Shown here piece by piece: positions 23,544 through 34,330 of a DNA stretch of 64,000 nucleotides. Made by a program: the position numbers and the translations under genes. The notes under the pieces were generated by a model, which saw only the letters and a program-made list of their open reading frames with translations, did no database searches and was not told where the DNA came from. How positions within the stretch are numbered: the first letter of the stretch is position 1; every line of letters starts with the position of its first letter. This stretch comes from Gymnopus androsaceus JB14 (lineage: Eukaryota > Basidiomycota > Agaricomycetes > Agaricales > Omphalotaceae). Location: NCBI GenBank assembly GCA_009733575.1, contig ML769429.1, forward strand, positions 186,001 through 250,000, in the 5' to 3' direction.

Positions 23544-24710
23544 ATGGGTATGCAAAGCCAAAATTCTGTTGAGAACCTTCCTTTGTTTGCGTCCCCAAGC
23601 CTTGACATCGAGTCAGAGTCGAAAGAACTTGATGACGGAAACTTGGTAGGGCCAGGAGGATATAGATACAGGTACATCGGCGAAGCAAGACCTCCCTCAC
23701 ACAACAAAACTCATTTCTATATTGCAATTATCATCCTCCAAGGACTGTTGAATGTATTCTTGTTGAGTCAATACTGGTACAGCTATGGTAGTACCCGTAC
23801 CTGCAGTAGCACTGGGTCTCCCCTTAATATCGTGTACTGTGAGTGGTCCCATTCCCTTCCTTCGTCCCTCGTCTGGAGAAATGGATAGATTCTGATTCTC
23901 CCTCATGTAGCTCCGGTTCAGGAAGTTATCGAATACAAACTCGTCAAATTTGTTGGTGTTTTTGATGATATGACTCCGTACCAAGGATATCCGTCTCCTG
24001 AGGTTGATGCTGCGTGGGCAGCGTTGTATCCATGTACGTGTGTAATCCATTATACATTCTATGAAGTTTGAATATGATCTGAATGGAGATCTTTTATTTT
24101 GTGTTTAGACGTTGAAGCTGCGATCCCGAAATCCGAAGCTGCGAAGATGGCTAATAAAACGTCGCCTATTCCTGGAGATGAATCCAATTATTTTGTCGTA
24201 CGTCGTCCCTCCTGTGAAAAAATTCACTCGGACTGATTCATCCGTCCAGATTCCAGAAGTCTTCCATACGTTACATTGTCTGGTAAGGCAGTGACACTTC
24301 CTAGAGAGAAGTCATTAATGCGTACCTTCGGAATAGGACACATTACGAAAAGCGCTACACCCCGACTATTACAACCTCACTACGGCTGACCCTCCGAAGC
24401 TGCTTTTTCAACCGGGGCATATGGACCACTGTATAGACGTAATCAGACAGTGAGCGAAGTTAATCTATACATCTCAATCGATATTCATTTCGTTCATACT
24501 TACAGGAGTCTCATATGTTCCGCAGATGTAACCCCCCTTGTCAAAATTTGGGATGAGGAGAGAAACAGGACCTTGGGTAGGACGGATGTCGTCCATGAGT
24601 GCCGTGATTTCAGCAAAATACAACAGTGGGCTGAGGCCCACCATATGCAAGGATCCTTCGATGCATCTGTTTATCTGGAGAATGATTTGAATATTCCGAT
24701 CTTGTATTAA
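23544..24710 (+). CDS. UstYa-like (DUF3328) membrane-anchored oxidase, copy B
   Basis: Six exons (23544-23838, 23911-24033, 24109-24197, 24250-24282, 24337-24449, 24506-24710) give 285 aa, the same length and intron positions as the paralogue 4.1 kb upstream. The transmembrane segment (YIAIIILQGLLNVFLLS) is identical. YSPVQEVIEYK, IPGDESNYFV, HTLHC and HMDHC are retained, so both metal-binding motifs look intact. Differences cluster in the loop after YYNLTT and in the C-terminal region before NDLNIPILY. Both copies appear functional; divergence in one loop with fixed catalytic motifs would fit different substrates, but this is inference. The C-terminal motif RDFSKIQQWAE is shared by both copies. 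Confidence 0.88.
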
Positions 24711-24837
24711 TTCGAAATTTCTTTACCGCATATTAAACGTATGTTGGGGGTTTAAGTAAATAATGAGTGTGACATGTATGAGCTCGTAAGGCTACCCAAT
24801 AAGTAGATTGTTGCTGAATTTCATTGGTTATTCAATC

Positions 24838-26640
24838 TGGTGAATGCATCTTAGCGGTAAGGACCGGGAGGATGTTGGGCTTGCAGAATCCGTTGTCTTG
24901 CATGCGCTTGAGGAAGAACCTGATGGGCGTGGCATAGGTGATGTCCAATTCATGCATGGTGCCAGCATTGTCAGTGAGGAGGCCGCCAATACAACCCTCG
25001 CCGTCAACAATGACCAGTCGCCCTTGGCCGAGAAGGCGCCAGAACTGGAGTCGAACGGGAGTGTAACACATTCCTTGGATGTCTTGGGCTTACCATTAAC
25101 ATAGTAATTACGGGCGCAGGGAGAAATGTCGTTGGCACGGCCGGTAGTGAGGCCGGTAGTGTTACCACGCTTCATCACCAAAAGGCACGGGTTGCCACTC
25201 TGGTCAAGTGCAGCTGGGTAACGCATCTCCTCATCTGGAATGGTGTCCTTGAGCCTCAGAAGACGGTCGCTCGGATATATGAAGGAATAGGCATTGTGGG
25301 GACATACGAGTAGGCTGGTTTTCTGGGAAGCTGATATCAAGGTCAACATTGAAATTGCTCGCATCGACCTTGGAGGGGTCGATCTGTTTAGCAGTGGGCC
25401 GGATGGAAGGGAACAGATCGAGCTAAATAAAGGAATGAATATGAATAATCTCAGTGGGCGTAGAACACTATTGAATATACCTAAATAAAGGAATGAATAT
25501 GAATACTAAGGTATAATCAGTAAAAGAAGTAGCGAAGTGAAAAAGAATACTCACATCTCAGTGGGCGTAGAACACTGAGATGTGCTGGCATCGAAAAGTA
25601 TCAAAGTAACTATTGGATTAAGTAATAATGCGAATTGAAAGGAAGCGAAATAGTATGTAGGTCAAAGCTGTAAGTAAATGTCCGTATATGGAACGATACT
25701 TCTAACACGATCTCGATGACAGCCCAGTCCTCGGTATAACCCTTGCTTCTGCTAACCGGAGGAGAGAGGATGACATGGCCCAGAACATGCCTCTCCGGGC
25801 TAATCCAGTGGGTCAAAAAATGCTCATAGAATGTCTTGAGCACTTTCACTGCCTTCCTTCAATACGTTGTCCAACTCGACCTGGGACCACTGGCGCTCCT
25901 CGTTCACTGCTGGTTCGTCCTTCCCCTCGAACGTTCTAATTCGTTTCTCCTGATACTCGGCAACAAATGTCTTGCCTCTGATCTCAGTCTCGACAGATTC
26001 AAGGTGCTTGTTGAACGCCGCATTGCCGCATCGCCAAAGAGCATGATATGATAGTGCTGGCTATCATTCTTATGTTCAAAGTGCTTCTTCTCATCCTTGT
26101 CCGGCATGAAGACGACGTGACGAACGGTGACGAGAAGGGGCCTCTCGGTATTCCCGTCCTCAGAAATGAAGCCACCGGTACCATCAGCCCAAGGCGTAGA
26201 CTGAGCACTAGGAGACCAAGCGAAGTAGTAAGGGGTTGGCGGACATCTACAGTGGGGTTGGAAGTATAAGAGGACAGGAGCTTGGGACCTGCTGAGCGGG
26301 TAACAACCGACTCGCGGTATATCTCGACATCGACGTTGATGATATCATATTCTAGTACAAGAAGGACTCGGCACTTGGAGGCCACGACGACTCCATCATT
26401 GCCACAGAGATGCAGGCATTACGCCAATCCAGAGGATGACGGGGCGGAAGACTCTTGACATTCCCAATGCGCACGACGTCAGTGCTAGGCTGGCGTAGTA
26501 AAACTCGGCCTCCATCGGACAGAGGAGACGGTAGCGTGAGGATAAAGCGCTTAAGGGAGCGAAAAGTATGTCTGTTAACCATGGCGACTGCGATGCAGGT
26601 AGAGACAAAAGTAGTTGGAAGAAGAGATACAATACAGCAA
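24838..26640 (-). pseudogene. Serine-protease-like protein pseudogene (Agaricomycete family)
   Basis: Minus-strand pieces in several frames align in order to a family I recognise from Agaricomycetes as a large uncharacterised protein with a trypsin-like domain. The pieces are VDVEIYRESVVTRSAGPKLL; GFISEDGN with LLVTVRHVVF (likely catalytic His region); HYHIMLFGDAAM; ERHVLGHVILSPPV and GYTEDWAVIEI; IDPSKVDASNFN; AYSFIYPSDRLLRLKDTIPD; LLVMKRGNTTGLTTGRANDI; LPFDSSSGAFSAKGD; and ITYATPIRFFLKRMQ. Frame changes occur at about 26200, around 25600 and at about 25045. At the last point the expected GDSG nucleophile motif is interrupted directly after AKGD. The gene is therefore broken and lacks the catalytic serine loop. 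Exact exon borders are not assigned. Confidence 0.6.
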
Positions 26641-27714
26641 AAAAGAAGGTGGTAAACGGTATGGGCGCTTACCTCCCTTACCTAGACCACTCAGCAATAT
26701 TTGAACTCTATCGTCCAGCTTCTTCATGCATTCTGTAACACTCACTTCTCCACCATAATCTGCTTCCAATGCATTCTATTCAAGCCTTTAACGCGCCGCT
26801 GCGCCAAACGGAAACTGGACTTAGAGTTGTTGGAAAGTCGTTTGTTTAACGGATTCACTGTCAGTCTCACTACGAGCGCGAGATCCAAGCTCATTCACCG
26901 AGCAAGGTGCGCTACTAATACCGCTGCTGCTTCATGCAATCGTATTAATTTACTACCCAGTAGGTTCTGCAATTAGATTGCGGATGTGTATCCTGGACCT
27001 GTAGCTCTAGCAGGAAAAAGCCCAAGCCAGAGCATATCTGTGTATTGCCGAACACAAACGATGCGTATCGGCTCATCCAGCATTGGAATTGCGAGCAGAA
27101 AATTCCATCATCTCCACCTTTTCAGGCAGACCTGATGGATAACACGAATCTCCTCCTGTTCCAGCCTCCTCTTTTCCTACTTGAATAGGGCCAGTGCAAA
27201 GTTCAGAGACGGTCACGCATGAAAATCGAAAAGCTTTCTTTCGCTACTATAACCCTTCACCGCTTCCTAGCCGCCAACTATCCTATAATCACCGAGTCAA
27301 AAGGCCTGAATCTGGCGCTGCCGTCTCTCAGTAGGCAGACTTGATGCCAAAGTACGTCGACAGTACTGCGATCTAAACACGACAATGGGATGTCGTCTAG
27401 GCCTGTTTTGGAGTATTTGTCAATGCAGGACGAAGGAACAACTGGCTAGCGCGCTGATGCCGTTTTACGATCAGGGAGATTAAACACTCCCCGTCTCCGA
27501 ATTGCCCAGCAGGAAAGTAGGCTCAAATTCGACCTTGGACAGGAGGCTGTATCCGTGGTCGAGCGAGGCATCTACTGTCGCAGGGAACAGGGTTATTCTA
27601 CGGAGGAAGGTTAAGCTGAGGATTTCGTTCTGACTCCCGAAGTGCTGGACTGTGGACGCACTTTGTCCTATGGGTTTAGCGATAAGCTGGTCGGATTTGT
27701 GGCCCTCCATTCAG
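26641..27714. other. Intergenic, no gene recognised
   Basis: Short frames only (26701-26976, 27480-27710). The region ends at the left border of the first duplicated block. Confidence 0.4.
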
Positions 27715-28370
27715 TACGTCGCGTTGCGTCACACCCTTACATCAACGATTTCTTGCGGTACAGGCTGGACTTCATTTCAGTCTATGCCGCCGACTGCTTC
27801 CAATTCTGTTCAGTTCTAATACCTTAGACCAAGGCGCAGAGTGCGGTAGATAGGACAACTCTATCGCAATGTCTTGTTTCCTGGAGAAATGGTATCTATC
27901 GAACATGGTACGTAATAAGAACGATATTCCCTCCCATTACTCTAGCTGAAGTTGACTTTCATTCTAGGGAAACTCCCACTGGCTAAACATTGATTATGAA
28001 GAATGCGGCTACACATATCCTTGTTGCGGGGTATAATAGCTCCAACGCCGAGTAGACGAATCGCTTCAATGGTTATCTACCATCGATAGGCACTTAGTAC
28101 TAAGCACATTACCTTCTTGTCTTAGGTACCAACATACATTACTTAGCTGTGTGTTCCCTGGAGGACCTTTTAATGCTCTGTAGAGTAACCGCGCACGAAA
28201 GCAGCCACCGAGCGCGACGATTTGTAGCATCCAACCCCACCCCAATTTATATCCACATGTCTAGTATGACATCACCCTCGTTGAATAGCTCTGCGATTTC
28301 AACTTCAATAAGGTGTTTCGAAGGAGTCGTTCAAGTCACTGTTTGCTCATAGACGCCGGGTTCTGCCTCT
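27715..28370. repeat. Duplicated block 1a (matches 39640-40380)
   Basis: Shared stretches include cgcgttgc(g/a)tcacaccctt, gacttcatttcagtctatg, agaacgatattccctcccatt and tatccacatgtctagta. They occur in the same order and orientation in both blocks. Content is unidentified; no convincing reading frame was found. Confidence 0.75.
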
Positions 28371-28603
28371 AGACCGTAAAATATGCGCAGCGCAGATACT
28401 CCCCTCAGAAATGGTACATTAAAATATGCAGGGTAGACTGTGATACCAGTCTTAGTCTTGCGCCAATCACCAGGCTAAATTCACGATGAATTGGCACACA
28501 TGGTACTTGTTCTAGTGTATACTGCCTCGAAACTTCTGGATTTATGAAACATAATAATTTTCACCAATCATTCATGTTCGAAGTAATTAGAATCTTTCTC
28601 CGC

Positions 28604-29329
28604 CTACAAACCGAGACTTTCCCAATAACTTTGACTACCGGGGAACTTCCTGATGTGCTCGTCTACCCTATCAATCATCTGATTGACAAACCACCGAGGC
28701 ATCCACTTGGAATCCCAATCGTCAATATTCGCCTCCTCTTCTACAGCTATCCTGAGCATCTCTCTAATATCTGTAACATCCTGCTGTACCTTGGCCTGCT
28801 GGTAGTTCTTTAGAGAATGCCGATGGTCCACCCATCCCTGGAGTTTCAAAAGCAGCAATGCAAGCAGAGGCATTACTGGAAGATCTTTGTGCGGATGAAT
28901 GTACTGAATGCGGTTGTTAGGAACGCGGGGAATGTTAAGGGAAGTAGATTGGCCAGTGGTCAGGATATCAACTTTGCATCTCACATCCGAGGAGATCCTA
29001 TACCACAACACTTGGTATGTGGCGTCAGGATTTTGCGAATCAACCAAAAAGAAGTTATCGTCCTCATCAACTAGAATCTGCTTCAGAGACTCTGGGCCAT
29101 TTCCTCGATTGTTTAATATAATAAGATCCACATCCTAGAAAGAAATTCCGGTCATGGAAGAGACAAAAGTTGTGCTATGCGACGTGCTTACATGGGGATC
29201 TCGATTCCTCATTCCGTAAATATGACAAGCTAGACTGCCGAAAAGACAACAGTTTATGCCATATTCATTGAAGATATTGATAGCTGTACGAGCAGCCTTG
29301 CGCACTTGCTTGGGTGTGGGAATTATCAT
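28604..29329 (-). CDS. Nucleotidyltransferase-fold protein, intact copy
   Basis: Two exons (29329-29192 and 29134-28604; intron 57 bp) encode 222 aa. Residues 29-50 carry the nucleotidyltransferase signature: LFGSLACHIYG (Gly31-Ser32) then DVDLIIL (Asp47 and Asp49, candidate metal ligands), split by the intron. A helical C-terminal half follows (MPLLALLLLKLQGW, VTDIREMLRIAVEEEANIDDW, WMPRWFVNQM). This pattern fits the uncharacterised fungal proteins related to AbiEii/MNT-type nucleotidyltransferases; the substrate is unknown. The paralogue at 44129-43418 has a frameshift. Annotating the exons separately would miss the G-S...D-x-D motif, which only forms on splicing. Confidence 0.78.
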
Positions 29330-29683
29330 CGTAGATGGTGGTTAACACGATACTATAATGATAGATATTTAATGGGTGCGTTGCGGCCATGTGGTTTGTG
29401 AATAGGAGCTCCTGATTCGGAAACTCCGGATTTGAGTACCTTTTATAGGCCCGTTGCGGAACTGCCAGAGGCGATATAATATACGCAATGATACAAAAAA
29501 TGGGAATAAAATAATCAAAAAATAATAAATCTTGTACGTAGTCGCTCGACAGCAGCTCGATAAGACAGGGTTGGGACAAGAAATCTCGTTTATAGGTTTA
29601 TACCGGTTGCAGTTCAACTGTACTATTAGGTTTACTCTCCTCCAGGTCCCTCGTAATCTATGGATGAACTATTTAAAACTATA

Positions 29684-32238
29684 TCAAAACCATACAAACA
29701 ATAATACCCGCCGAGGAATGGTTGGTTTGGTCTGTGAGGCGAATATCTGCAGATGAAATACTAGAATGTGCGGTTCTGATGCCTAGGGTGGTCTAAAAAC
29801 TAATAGTAAATATTCTGCAAGCAATTTTGAAGGCATAACTTACCTCAAATCCAATATTCGACCCAAACACGATATTTGACCCCTGTGCGTCCCGGATATC
29901 TTCTCTGGCATTGAGGTTTGCGAGTACAACTATGCAGTACAAGGGGGACATCATATAGGTAACAGCACCATAAACCAGAGGCGAAGCAACGAAATACTGA
30001 CAGCATTTTATTCAGCAATTAAGAACCAACAATAGGGTGAGACATTCACCGTGATGAGGCTAGCTAAAGTTGCAGCAGCGGTCCAGAATCCGGAGTTTAC
30101 TGTTAGAGTGATTAGTCTAACGATCAACGTGCCCGACCTGGGTTGAAATTTAGTCTCCTTGTAACTTATATAAGATGATTATGACACTACCCATAAGACC
30201 CTCTTGACTCCTTCAAAATCCAATACGACATACAAACGGTGATTCCAGAATCGATAATGATGGAGATTATGTTTGATGCTAAGACTGCATGCTGAACAGA
30301 AAATCAGATATATAGTATGGCGCAGTGATACTTATACAAACAAGATACTTTGTGCTGCTTAGTTCGGAGACTTCCTTCACATGGAAGCTACAAGACGAAT
30401 CATTTTTCTGTCAAGGAGTAAGTATGTCATGAAATTACTCACTTGAAATTCATAGCAACCACAAGTTCTCCACCGTAAGCGTCTTGGTTTGGACAAAAAA
30501 TATTTTGCGCTCACCGGATGTCGCAGCTGCATTTCGCTCAGTCTCATCAAGACTAAACTGAATCCACTGGAAGCACTTACCCATTTGACCCAAGATTAAA
30601 GGAAGCTTGAGGCATGGTAAATAATCACTCTTCAGGTCGCCGAGGAGAATTGCTTTTGCTTACAAAGACGATAGGAAACACCCATTTCCTATTGCTGACT
30701 GCGTGGCATGAGCATTAAATAATCCAGATATTTTAAAATGAGATGTGCACATATGTAAAGGCAATATGTAAAGAAACGCTGTGTAACCAGAGCCGCAATG
30801 GCCTAGAGTGACTCACAAATCAGTACATATACATCAGCAAAACCTGGGTGAAGGTCATAGCAGCTATAGCAATCTATAGCAAGCCATAGCAGCCATAGTG
30901 CTATGGAATGCTATGAGTTGCTATGAGCTGCTATGAGATCACCGCGTACTGGAGCCAGCTGTCAACATTTTGACAGCTGTCACTCTCTTCCGTCGATAGT
31001 ATATAGCATCAACGAGCCGTCGTAACTTCCCCAAGCTCCCTTCCTTCCCTCCTAAATTTCTTTTTTTTCTAAGTTGTTTCTGAGTTGCTTTGGCTCGGCG
31101 TTCTCGGTGAGTTTCATTCAAGCCATTCAATGTCTAATTAAGCATTGCATACTATACTGTAGCTTTATCTATGCTATATACTAGTTACCGTAGCTCTGTT
31201 TTGGTAGAATATCCTACTATGTACTACTAATCCAATATATATGATTTATTATAATTATTTGGTCTCGCAAGTGAGAGAAACAATTCCGAGGACAACTTAA
31301 AAAATGAATTGAAAGACTGACAGATGATGTGATGATGTGCCATGAAATGCGAAATCCGTAGCAACCCATAGCAGCTCACAGCAATCCATAGCGATCCATA
31401 GCTCTGGATAGATGGGGACCTTGCTATGGGTGCTATGGGTGCTATGAGTGCTGGATAGCGCTATCCAGCGCTGTCCAGTACACCCAGGTTTTGCTGATGT
31501 ATATATCTGAGTTGATGTTAGACACTGCATACCGTCAACAAACCACCAAACTAGTATTGAAAATGAGCTATGTAAGCATTCAGTCATTGATGGGAGATAT
31601 ATAACATACAGAAGTCTTGTCCCTATGGTGGTATTCGTGTCAAGGGCTGACCAATTAATAATTTCATTTGGTAGAGCGACAAACTTTGGATTAAAATCAA
31701 GTGAAGTAGCATTGCCCCAGGATGTAATCAAAGCATTCCAATCTTGAAGAATAATTAGTGATGGATGTTCAATTCAGATTATCAGAGCTAAGTACAACGT
31801 ACCTGGCTCCAAGTCACAGAAGAGCTGGAATGACAATAAACACCTAGGGATCTAGCATCAGTTCAGCATCGGATTACATCTTCCTCGGAGCTAACCATAA
31901 AAACACAACCTATTACGCATTTTTGAGTTTGAAGCGAAAACAACCATTCGGAAAATACGAACCATAATCTTGAAGGCAAGCTTGTCTTTAGGGTAACTAA
32001 TAAATCATATTCAACCTTTGATCCCTGACTTGAGTGCCCAACGTACTGGAAAAAATAGTGCAAACTGCCAAGGTTAACTTAGTGAACATTCATGGAGAGT
32101 AAAAAGGAATGATTCATACATTTGCATGCATAACATACCCCACAAGGCAAAAACAAGGTGAGTGGCAATAAATATTCCACCCCTGATTTCCGTGAGATTG
32201 AGGGCCAATCCTGTACATGTCTGAGGAATTCCAGACAT
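29684..32238 (-). CDS. DUF6534-like multi-pass membrane protein, copy 1 (possibly decaying)
   Basis: Recognisable exons on the minus strand are the start MSGIPQTCTGLALNLTEI at 32238, then HYFFHYPKDKLAFKI built from exons near 32060 and 32000, LITSWGNATSLDF near 31700, FGGLLT ending at 31533, AIAALVTQRFF starting at 30802, LTVNSGFWTAAATLASLIT near 30070, and MMSPLYCIVVLANLNARED near 29930. That last pair is the hallmark C-terminus of the DUF6534 fungal 7TM family. One intron (31532-30803) is 730 bp because an element is inserted in it. The middle of the protein is hard to reconcile with the family, so partial decay is possible. The stop near 29684 is tentative. Confidence 0.5.
30832..31499. 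mobile_element. CATCAGC-family element E1 (CATAGC arrays), inserted in an intron
   Basis: The left terminus CATCAGCAAAACCTGGGTG is matched perfectly in inverse at the right end, and TA flanks both sides. Length is 668 bp. Inside each end lie arrays of catagca/tgctatg units in both orientations. A palindrome TGACAGCTGTCA sits at 30971-30982. A 63-codon minus-strand frame (31130-30939) is not recognisable. In the duplicated segment copy 2, the corresponding intron (near 45640) is empty and about 60 bp long. Confidence 0.9.
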
Positions 32239-32390
32239 CGTTCTAGTTGTTGGACTTGGAACAAGGAGAATTGCAAAGTATTTATACAGAATGAAGTGAC
32301 TCTGATGATCCAATTTAGTAGATATCAGAGGCGGATGCATTCAAGTCTCAATTTGAAAGATATTTCCCAGTGAACTGAGCTAATGTACAT

Positions 32391-32561
32391 CATCAGCAAA
32401 ACCTGGAGGTCTCCAGAGATTGACAAATGACAATGACAGCTGTCAAAAAAACTGTCGATTTTCTCCAGAGGTCTCCAGAGGTCTCTGGAATAGGGTACCT
32501 TGCTCCAGAGATGTCCCAAATGAATGGGTTTTCTCCAGAAAAAATACAGGATTTGCTGATG
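32391..32561. mobile_element. CATCAGC-family element E3 (CTCCAGAG array), upstream of the DUF6534-like gene
   Basis: 171 bp; left end CATCAGCAAAACCTGGAGG, right end imperfectly inverse (CAGGATTTGCTGATG). AT lies on both sides. It contains at least five ctccaga(g/a) units and the palindrome TGACAGCTGTCA at 32434-32445. It is absent from the corresponding position of copy 2 (near 46590) and lies about 150 bp before the ATG at 32238. Confidence 0.78.
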
Positions 32562-33840
32562 ATTGTAGACTCTAATCTTCATTATGCAGCCAGATTTCCA
32601 CTCCATCCCAAGACTTGTTCTACTTCCCAAGTGATCAGCCATACCAAAATATTGCTTGAGCTTGCTGGTGTTACTATTTTGCCAATTTGTAGAGACATCA
32701 GTAAGTTTGAGAGCCAGATGGCTTGTAAATTCCCTAGTTTTGGAGGTCCAAATAAAATCTTAGTATGGTATTTTGAGTATGTGCTGTTTGGTTAAAGCTT
32801 GGATGCTCTAGTACATGAGACGACTCATAAGGAAGAATAGAATTCTTCTTGAACGCCACTAATGCTTTAGGGTTCCACATCATAAGAACTGGCTCTCAGA
32901 GATGGAAGATGTAATTACTAATGCTCTACTACTAGTGACTACCTCGATCAGTATCACTATCAGAACAGACATGAAAAACAAATGGAGTTGCCAGTTGCGA
33001 CCGAGTAGGAATCACTACCAAGTAGAAAGATGATGTAAACTGCATTTCAATATGTGGTTGATAGCGACCTGAAGTAATGCATTATTGTCAAGTCAGATAC
33101 TAGACTTGCTTGTTGTCTTTCCAGCTCAGTTGCTACGTCCAGTGAATTTGAAGCATTTATTCTATACCATGTCTGTAAAGAAGAAAACGGAATACTTCAA
33201 TAGTAGGACGAGCCTCAACCAAGAAAGTCAGGACCTGAGATTGATATGATCTTGTAGGAGAGCACCTGCATTTCCCAGACGAGAAGAACTTTGGAAGAAC
33301 TCCAGACGCAAAAGCAGTACACAGTTCATTGAAGATTGTGATTTCAGTTCGGTGGCTGTTTCGGCACTCAGCCTGTTCGCGAAGGTTGCAAGGCACTGGA
33401 AGTTCTGTGCAAGTTTTCTTGCTTGCGTATCTAGAGACTAGTATCTGCATCTGGATTTTATTGATATTTCAGGGACTGTGTTGGACTTGGCATGATATCT
33501 AAAGCCTGGAGATTCGAGAAGCAAGCAATCAAAGATCAAGATTTTCAAGGGCTGGAATAGCGAAAAAAAGCTTTAATTATTCCTAGAACCGGTATCAAAC
33601 CGGTACTATGCACTGATCTGAGTTGAGAACATGTTGACGACTCGATGAAGACAAAGCACCAGGCGCCAACGGCGAGCTTAATATAAACAGCGAGAGTAGA
33701 GAATCTATCCAATCAATGCACATTATGTATAAGGTTTGTCTTGTTCTATTTGTATGTATAACAAGAACTTAAGCACAAGAAAAGCATCAGCAAAAGCCCA
33801 AGAAGCTATGCAATCGCATTTCCGTTAGCCACCCCACTAC
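32562..33840. other. Duplicated non-coding part of segment copy 1
   Basis: Matches about 46600-47650 of copy 2 in patches (for example cttgtaaattccctagttt and gaacgccac(t/c)(a/g)atgcttt). Short frames have no features. Confidence 0.5.
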
Positions 33841-34330
33841 TCATATGCATCTCCTTCTCAAGCTCCGCCCACTTGGACTCGTAACACAGACCAGCATCAA
33901 CGAGCTCTCTGCTTGTTGCACGCACCAGTCCCGCCAAACTCCTTTGGCAGATTCGGGAATCTGCGCCAACAGTTTATCCTTGTACCTGCTCCCAATGATA
34001 TCAATCTTTCCTGGCCGATGCCTGATGCAGCAAAGACATAGTCTTTGACGTGTTGAAAGTTGGTGAGGGACATGTTCTTGCGATCGAAGATGGTAGAGGG
34101 TGTTTCGAGAAAATGCAACGGCGGGCCGCGGTGGAGCAGGCAGGGAGGAGGTGGGGAATTTCTCATATTCGTAGACGAGGTGTTTGAGCAGACAGTCCTG
34201 GGTCATGCAAGCTTATAGTGCTTTGAAATCGAGCTAGTTAAGTTGCTCAACTTAGTGTGGAAGAGATATCTGTCCTAACAAGGAACGGGCAGTAAGCTAG
34301 TCGGATCGCATCAGGAAAAGCTTAATATGC
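33841..34330 (-). pseudogene. Sec14 pseudogene, 3' half (copy 1)
   Basis: Minus-strand fragments match the intact Sec14 gene at 48758-47651: [43 protein letters not shown] and the last residues near MHMSSxAANGNAxA. Relative to the intact copy, the segment from [19 protein letters not shown] to about TVSK is missing, and the frame shifts. Similarity stops abruptly near 34330, inside the exon that begins the third quarter of the protein. Confidence 0.75.

Larger units (their letters stand above)
28525..34330. repeat. Segmental duplication copy 1 (matches about 43343-48290)
   Basis: This stretch carries, in the same order and orientation as copy 2, a nucleotidyltransferase-fold gene, a DUF6534-like gene and the 3' half of a Sec14 gene. 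Sequence identity is high in exons, and introns are aligned. It differs by insertion of elements at 30832-31499 and 32391-32561 and by decay of the Sec14 copy. Confidence 0.88.

Noticed and set aside
18690..25100. A full ribosomal-peptide biosynthetic cluster around the UstYa-like genes
   Set aside because: No secreted precursor with repeated cores and Kex2 sites, no peptidase or methyltransferase typical of such clusters was found. Neighbours are an F-box relic, a 7TM protein and a protease-like pseudogene.
33785..33800. CATCAGCAAAA near the Sec14 remnant as a further family member
   Set aside because: It lies in the 3' flank shared with Sec14 copy 2 (near 47620, with changes) and has no inverse partner within 2 kb.
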